DNA of 64,000 bases from NCBI RefSeq assembly GCF_900090195.1, contig NZ_LT607803.1:6102229-6166228 (forward strand), written 5' to 3'. Below, piece by piece: positions 59,580 through 64,000 of this stretch. The first letter of the stretch is position 1. Each line of letters starts with the position of its first letter. Position numbers and translations under genes: made by a program. This DNA is from Variovorax sp. HW608 (lineage in GTDB: Bacteria > Pseudomonadota > Gammaproteobacteria > Burkholderiales > Burkholderiaceae_C). The notes beneath the pieces are model-generated. The model was not told the origin of the DNA. It worked only from the letters and a program-made list of their open reading frames with translations, and searched no databases.

Positions 59580-60610
59580 GCACGACACCCGCCCCGATCG
59601 AAACCGACGCGCTGATCATCGGCGCCGGCCCGGTCGGGCTGTTCCAGGCCTTCCAGCTCGGCCTGCTCGAAATCTCCAGCCATATCGTCGACGCACTGCC
59701 CCGCGCTGGCGGACAGTGCGTCGAGCTGTATGGCGACAAGCCGATCTACGACATTCCCGGCAGGCCGAAGACCACCGGCCGCGGCCTCGTGGAATCGTTG
59801 TTGCAGCAGATCGCGCCCTTCAAACCGCGATTCCACCTCGGAGAGCAGGTCGCAACCCTGGTGCGGCAGGCCGACGGCCGATTGCTGCTGACGACGCACC
59901 GCGGCACGGCGTTCCTGGCCAGGACGGTGTTCATCGCGGCCGGCGTCGGCGCCTTCGTGCCCAAGCGGATCGCCATCGACGGCATCGAGCGGCTGGACGG
60001 GACGAAGCTCTTCTACCACCCCGACCTCGATGCGCTCGGCCGCTTCGCCGGCCAGACGGTCGTGGTCAACGGCGGTGACGATGCGGCGGTCGACACCGCG
60101 CTGGCGCTCGCGCCGATCGCGAAGCAGGTCACGCTCGTGCACCGGCGCGATGTCTTCCAGGCCGATGACGACGCCACCCTCGCCACGCTGCGCCAGCGCA
60201 TCGCCGAGGGGGCCATCCGGCTCGCCATCGGCCAGCCCTGCGCCTTCGACGATACGGGGCTGACGCTGGTCACGCAGGAGGCGCAGAACCTCGTGCTGCC
60301 CTTCGATGCGCTCATCGGGTGCCTCGGCATTTCCCCGCGCCTCGGGCCGATCGCCAACTGGGGCCTGGAACTGGTGCGCAAGCAGATCCCCGTCGATACC
60401 GAAAAGTACGAGACCCGCGAGCGCGGCATCTTTGCGGTCGGCGACATCAACACCTACCCGGGCAAGGTCAAGCTCATCGTCTGCGGCTTCCACGAAGCCA
60501 CGCTGGCCGCGTGGGGCGCGACGGCCGTCGTCTTTCCCGACAAGTCGATCCCGCTGCAGTACACGACCACGAGCACCCGCCTGCACGAGCTGCTCGGCGT
60601 GAAGCACTGA
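59576..60610 (+). CDS. Ferredoxin-NADP+ reductase (TrxR-like/YumC type)
   Basis: An FAD enzyme moving electrons between NADPH and ferredoxin. It has the FAD motif [16 protein letters not shown], the family's [18 protein letters not shown] segment, an NADPH domain starting near [18 protein letters not shown], and a closing [10 protein letters not shown] loop. The start is probably the CTG at 59576, which overlaps the fdxA stop (CTGA) with GGAG 7 bases upstream and begins with the family-like [13 protein letters not shown]. An in-frame GTG at 59537 is the alternative. About 344 residues. Confidence 0.9.
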   Translation: MSTTPAPIETDALIIGAGPVGLFQAFQLGLLEISSHIVDALPRAGGQCVELYGDKPIYDIPGRPKTTGRGLVESLLQQIAPFKPRFHLGEQVATLVRQADGRLLLTTHRGTAFLARTVFIAAGVGAFVPKRIAIDGIERLDGTKLFYHPDLDALGRFAGQTVVVNGGDDAAVDTALALAPIAKQVTLVHRRDVFQADDDATLATLRQRIAEGAIRLAIGQPCAFDDTGLTLVTQEAQNLVLPFDALIGCLGISPRLGPIANWGLELVRKQIPVDTEKYETRERGIFAVGDINTYPGKVKLIVCGFHEATLAAWGATAVVFPDKSIPLQYTTTSTRLHELLGVKH

Positions 60611-61059
60611 TGGCGCTCGCCGAGTCGATCGCGGTCGGCGGTTCATGGCTCTGCGTCGCCGTGATGGGCTGGGTGGCATGGCGGCACCCTGCGCAGCGCG
60701 CCTACGTCATGGCCACCCTCTGCGCCGCAGCCGTGGCGTCCGTCCTGGCGCACTCGCCGCGCACGCATGCCTGCGTCATGTTCACCATCGCGCTGATCTT
60801 CTGCATGCGCCCGGCGCTGCGCGTCGCGGGCATCGTCCTGCTGGCGATCGGGCTGGTGACGGGATGGGCGCGCATCTACGTCGGCGTGCACTACCCGTTC
60901 GACGTCGTGGCCGGCTTCCTCCTGGCGGCGGCGCTCGCCGGTGTGTTCTGGCTGCTCCTGAAGTTCAAGGAGCGCGTGATCGTGCCGATGATCGGGCGTG
61001 ACGACGCCAAGTCCGCCAGCCGCCACAGGCCTACAATCCATCCTGCTTCGCCAGACTGA
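60610..61059 (+). CDS. Short PAP2-superfamily phosphatase-like membrane protein
   Basis: A 149-residue protein with four or five helices. It keeps the third PAP2 signature (RIYVGVHYPFDV, with Arg88, His94 and Asp98) and a version of the second (HSPRTHACV, 48-56, in place of the usual PSGH text). The first signature (K-X6-RP) is missing because the N-terminus is shorter than usual. It may be a reduced or degenerate undecaprenyl-pyrophosphate phosphatase-like protein. Its ATG overlaps the reductase stop (TGATG). The TPP riboswitch begins right after its stop. Confidence 0.7.
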   Translation: MALAESIAVGGSWLCVAVMGWVAWRHPAQRAYVMATLCAAAVASVLAHSPRTHACVMFTIALIFCMRPALRVAGIVLLAIGLVTGWARIYVGVHYPFDVVAGFLLAAALAGVFWLLLKFKERVIVPMIGRDDAKSASRHRPTIHPASPD

Positions 61060-61061
61060 AG

Positions 61062-61158
61062 CAACGCTGGGGGTGCCGGCCCGCCGTTTCACAAACGGTG
61101 AGTCGGCTGAGAGAGTCCCTTTGAACCTGACTGAGGTAATCCTCGCGCAGGGAAGCTG
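61062..61158 (+). ncRNA. TPP riboswitch (THI element)
   Basis: Contains the conserved text in order: GGGGTGCC near 61069, GGCTGAGAGAGTCCC (61105-61119), TTGAACCTGA (61121-61130), CTGAGGTAATCC (61131-61142) and GCGCAGGGAAGC (61145-61156). Together these form the P1-P5 fold of the thiamine pyrophosphate aptamer. A hairpin (GCACGT..ACGTGC, about 61168-61185) follows and may be part of the switch. It lies 85 bases before a transporter gene, which it is expected to turn off when TPP is plentiful. Confidence 0.95.
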
Positions 61159-61244
61159 GTCCGGCGGCCGCACGTTTTCTCACGTGCCGGAACCGTCGCC
61201 GTGGCCTCGCCCACCTGCCAAACAATTTGCACTGGAGCAAATGG

Positions 61245-62582
61245 ATGGCAAACACCAACAGCACCGAGGCGCCTTTCGGCGCCAATGAGGCGCTCACGCC
61301 GCTTCGCGAGGCCGGGCGCGTTTTCCGTTGGCACGACCACATGGCACTGTGGTTCAGCCTCGGCGTCGGCCTCCTGGTCATGCAGGTCGGCGCATTCCTC
61401 GTTCCTGCGGTCGGCACGCGCGATGCGGCGCTGGCGATCGTGCTGGGCTCGTGCATCGGCGCGGGCCTGCTGGCCTGGACGGCCCGCATCGGCTGCGAAA
61501 GCGGGCTGGCGAGCGCTGGCCTCATGCATGCCACCTATGGGAGCGCATTCGCCCGGTTGCCCGTGATCCTGAACATCGTGCAGCTGATCGGCTGGACCAC
61601 CTTCGAGATCGTGATCATGCGCGAGGGCACGCAGGCCATCGGCAAGCAGGCGTTCGGCTGGTCACTGGACGGCGCCGCGGGCACGGTCGTCACCACGCTG
61701 ATCTGGGGTGCGGTCCTGCTCGCCCTGCTTGCGGGCTCGATGGTGAGGCTGGTGCGGCGCTTCGTCAGCCGCTTCGGATTGCCGCTGGTGATCCTGTCGC
61801 TGGTGTGGCTGAGCTGGCAGTTCGCCGCCCGGCTTCATGCCAAGGGCTTCGAGGCGTTCTGGTCGCGGCCCGGCGACGCAAGCATGGGCATGTTCGGCGC
61901 GCTCGATCTGGTGATCGCGATGCCCGTGTCCTGGCTGCCGCTGGTGGCCGACTACGCCCGCCATGGCAAGCGCAGCACCGGCGGCCTGGGCGGCGCATTC
62001 AGCGGCACCTGGCTCGGCTACACGGTGGCGAACATCTGGTGCTATGCGCTCGGCGTGATGGTCGTCAGCGTGGCGGAGCCGGGCACCGACATGCTCGCCG
62101 CATTGCTGCTGGCGCAGGGCGGCCTGGTGGCGCTGGGGCTGATCCTCGTCGACGAGCTGGACAACGCCTACGGCGACGTCTATTCGGGCTCCGTCTGTTC
62201 GCACAGCCTGTTCCCGCAATGGAGCATCCGCCGCTGGGGCCTGATGCTCGCGGCGATGTGCATCGCCCTGGCGCTGGTGCTGCCGATGCACTCGCTGGAG
62301 CCCTTCCTGCTGCTCCTGAGCTCGGTCTTCGTGCCGCTCTACGGCGTGATCCTCGGGCGCCTCGGCGTCGGCGTGAGCGTCAGTGCGATCGATGCGCGCC
62401 GCGTGGACATCCTGGCGGCGGCGATCTGGATCGGCGGCATCGCGATCTATCACGCGTGCGCCGCGTGGGCGCCCCAGTGGGGCTCCGCGCTGCCGACGCT
62501 CGCGGTCACCTTCGTGCTGGCCTGGATCACGCGCCCGTCGACGGCAGGCGGAACGTCGGCACTGGCGCAAACCCGTGGTTGA
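61245..62582 (+). CDS. cytX: Cytosine/purine-type permease, putative hydroxymethylpyrimidine transporter CytX
   Basis: A 445-residue inner membrane transporter of the NCS1 family with about 12 helices. It keeps family text such as WHDHMALWFSLGVGLL near the start, IQLIGWTTFEIVIM-like text in helix 3, and LPLVADYARHGK in the middle. Location behind a TPP riboswitch and beside thiD fits CytX, which imports the thiamine precursor HMP; that assignment is from context. GGAG lies 7 bases before the ATG. The 3' end overlaps the convergent thiD by 56 bases. Confidence 0.85.
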   Translation: MANTNSTEAPFGANEALTPLREAGRVFRWHDHMALWFSLGVGLLVMQVGAFLVPAVGTRDAALAIVLGSCIGAGLLAWTARIGCESGLASAGLMHATYGSAFARLPVILNIVQLIGWTTFEIVIMREGTQAIGKQAFGWSLDGAAGTVVTTLIWGAVLLALLAGSMVRLVRRFVSRFGLPLVILSLVWLSWQFAARLHAKGFEAFWSRPGDASMGMFGALDLVIAMPVSWLPLVADYARHGKRSTGGLGGAFSGTWLGYTVANIWCYALGVMVVSVAEPGTDMLAALLLAQGGLVALGLILVDELDNAYGDVYSGSVCSHSLFPQWSIRRWGLMLAAMCIALALVLPMHSLEPFLLLLSSVFVPLYGVILGRLGVGVSVSAIDARRVDILAAAIWIGGIAIYHACAAWAPQWGSALPTLAVTFVLAWITRPSTAGGTSALAQTRG

Positions 62583-63372
62583 GAGGGCCATGTCCGCTTC
62601 CGACCTTGACGTCCGCACCCGCCTCGATGGCGGCGACGACGTAGTTGCGCGAACGTTCGACCGCCTGCGCCAGGTCATAGCCGAGCGCCAGATGCGACGC
62701 GATGGCGGAAGACAAGGTGCAGCCGGTGCCGTGCAGATTGCGGCTCGCGATGCGCGCCGAAGCCAGCTGCAGCCGATCGCCGTTGGCCTGCGCGAGCAGA
62801 TCGACCACGTCCTCCCCGGGCAGATGACCGCCCTTGAGCAGAACGGCGCTTGCGCCGAGGGCGAGCAGTTCGCTCGCCGCATCGTCCAGCGCATCGGCGC
62901 CGTCGATCGCATGGCCGATCAGGAGCGCGGCCTCGTCGAGGTTGGGCGTGACCACCGCCGCGCGCGGGAACAGTTCGCGCACCAGCACCTGCACCGTTTC
63001 GGCGGCGATGAGCCGGTCGCCGCTCGTGGCGACCATCACCGGGTCGAGCACCACGTTGGGCAGCTTGTAATGATCGATCGCCCAGGCAACGACTTCGACG
63101 ATCTCGGGCGCGTGCAGCATGCCGAGCTTGACCGCATCGACGCCGATGTCCTCGACCACGGCCTGGATCTGCGCCTTGAGGAACTCCGGCGGAACGCTGT
63201 GGATGCCGGACACGCCCAGCGTGTTCTGCGCGGTCAGCGCCGTGATGGCCGTCATGCCGTAGCAGCCGAGGGCCGCAAAGGTCTTCAGGTCCGCCTGGAT
63301 GCCGGCGCCACCGCCGCTGTCGGAGCCCGCGATCGAGAGCACACGGGCATAGCGGGAGAATGCATGGGTCAT
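62527..63372 (-). CDS. thiD: Hydroxymethylpyrimidine/phosphomethylpyrimidine kinase ThiD
   Basis: Phosphorylates HMP and HMP-P for thiamine synthesis. The 281-residue ribokinase-fold protein has SIAGSDSGGGAGIQADLKT near residue 14, DPVMVATSGD, the VVTPNLDEAALL segment and GTGCTLSSAIASHLA with the catalytic cysteine region. The ATG at 63372 gives the family start. Convergent with the transporter gene and divergent from thiO. Confidence 0.96.
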   Translation of the reverse strand: MTHAFSRYARVLSIAGSDSGGGAGIQADLKTFAALGCYGMTAITALTAQNTLGVSGIHSVPPEFLKAQIQAVVEDIGVDAVKLGMLHAPEIVEVVAWAIDHYKLPNVVLDPVMVATSGDRLIAAETVQVLVRELFPRAAVVTPNLDEAALLIGHAIDGADALDDAASELLALGASAVLLKGGHLPGEDVVDLLAQANGDRLQLASARIASRNLHGTGCTLSSAIASHLALGYDLAQAVERSRNYVVAAIEAGADVKVGSGHGPLNHGFAPVPTFRLPSTGA

Positions 63373-63416
63373 GTTGAAAATTATCGGGCACGCCGTACGT
63401 GCCGCGCGAGGGGCAG

Positions 63417-64000
63417 ATGACGAGCCGGACCGATTTTCCTTTCCAGAGCGCTGCGATTCTCGGCGCCGGCCTGATGGGGCGGCTGCTTGCCGTGACGCTC
63501 GCACAGGCCGGCTGCCGGGTGGATGTCTACGAGGCCGGCGATCCGGAGGCGAACGGCGCAGCGGCGCGCGTGGCTGCCGCAATGCTGGCGCCTCTGGCCG
63601 AGTCCGCAGTGGCACCGCCGTCGGTGGTCCGAATGGGGCACTACGCGCTGTCGCGCTGGCCCGTGCTGATCGCATCGCTTCACAAGCCGGTGTTCTTCCA
63701 GCGCGAAGGCACGCTCGTCCTCTGGCATCGCCAGGACGCGTCCGAGGCCGCACGACTGGCGCGCGTGCTCGCGGGCACGACCGACGCCGTCCCCGAACTG
63801 CCCGCCATGCAAAGGCTCGACGCAGCCGCCATCGACGCGCTGGAACCCGCGCTGGGCCGCCGGTTCGCGCAAGGCCTCTGGCTGCCGGACGAAGGCCAGC
63901 TCGACAACCGCGAGCTGCTCGCGGCGCTGCTCGCCACCTTGCAGGCCATGCCGCAAGTCCGCCTGCATTGGAACTCCCCTCGCGCGCTCGACGCCTTCAG
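63417..64000 (+). CDS. thiO: Glycine oxidase-like FAD oxidoreductase ThiO (partial)
   Basis: The gene runs off the right edge after about 194 codons. It begins MTSRTDFPFQSAAILGAG, with the FAD-binding motif GAGLMGRLLAVTLAQAG and the family's AARVAAAMLAPLAE segment. The ThiO family makes dehydroglycine for the thiazole part of thiamine. GAGGGG precedes the ATG. It is divergent from thiD across 44 bases; further thi genes (thiS, thiG, thiE) would be expected beyond the edge. Confidence 0.9.
   Translation, partial: MTSRTDFPFQSAAILGAGLMGRLLAVTLAQAGCRVDVYEAGDPEANGAAARVAAAMLAPLAESAVAPPSVVRMGHYALSRWPVLIASLHKPVFFQREGTLVLWHRQDASEAARLARVLAGTTDAVPELPAMQRLDAAAIDALEPALGRRFAQGLWLPDEGQLDNRELLAALLATLQAMPQVRLHWNSPRALDAF

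Overview
The window is 64 kb of high-GC DNA, very dense in genes, and reads as the chromosome of a Gram-negative betaproteobacterium. Protein wording points to Burkholderiales, and within that to the Comamonadaceae, with Variovorax or a close relative most likely. The pointers are the LigA sequence, a CysI followed by a DUF934 protein, an EpsC-type CysE, Omp32-type porin leader residues and a family of short GC-rich palindromic repeats. This placement is inference from sequence style, not a database result. I see no rRNA, tRNA, IS element, integrase or CRISPR array.

Layout. 1-7.5 kb: a cut-off secreted protein, ligA, zipA and smc, all on the minus strand, then a small lipoprotein gene broken by one in-frame stop. 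7.5-13.9 kb: a complete chaperone-usher fimbrial operon (adhesin, pilin, chaperone, usher, second chaperone). 14.1-16.4 kb: an orphan ParA-like ATPase, a porin gene cut off after about 50 codons, and a foreign-looking stretch with an SGNH-hydrolase lipoprotein. 16.4-21.6 kb: a sulfate-uptake operon (alpha/beta hydrolase, sbp, cysT, cysW, cysA, dsbB). 21.7-24.0 kb: a LysR regulator divergent from an azoreductase, and an FMN reductase. 24.0-33.8 kb: a long minus-strand sulfur block with a second sulfate-binding protein, ssuE, a small membrane protein, ssuA, ssuD, ssuC, ssuB, a molbindin, metN, metI, metQ and cysE. 33.9-40.3 kb: yggX, mnmC, a large unrecognised membrane protein and a transglutaminase. 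40.3-46.7 kb: an RND efflux operon whose adaptor carries an OmpA-like tail. 46.7-53.6 kb: patatin, GntP permease, small proteins, a TrhA/hemolysin-III protein and a TonB-dependent receptor. 53.9-60.6 kb: sulfate assimilation (cysI, DUF934, cysH, cysD, cysN), then a 7Fe ferredoxin and a ferredoxin-NADP reductase. 60.6-64 kb: a PAP2-like protein, a TPP riboswitch with a cytX-type transporter, thiD, and the start of thiO.

How it fits together. About a third of the window serves sulfur acquisition. Sulfate enters through Sbp-CysTWA and is activated by CysDN, reduced by CysH and CysI, and joined to serine through CysE. Sulfonates enter through SsuABC and are cut by SsuD with FMNH2 from SsuE, and methionine enters through MetNIQ. 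CysI has no CysJ beside it; the ferredoxin and its reductase just downstream are the obvious candidate electron donors. Three sulfur promoters share a GCATAAG-type word, and at two of them it recurs 32 bp apart, a candidate CysB-type signal.

Most unusual points: a copy of the genome's intergenic palindromic repeat sits in frame inside ssuD and adds about 24 residues; an RND adaptor is fused to an OmpA domain; a 1095-residue membrane protein has no recognised family; a lipoprotein gene is split by a single stop; and a porin is truncated next to a probable phage- or island-derived hydrolase.
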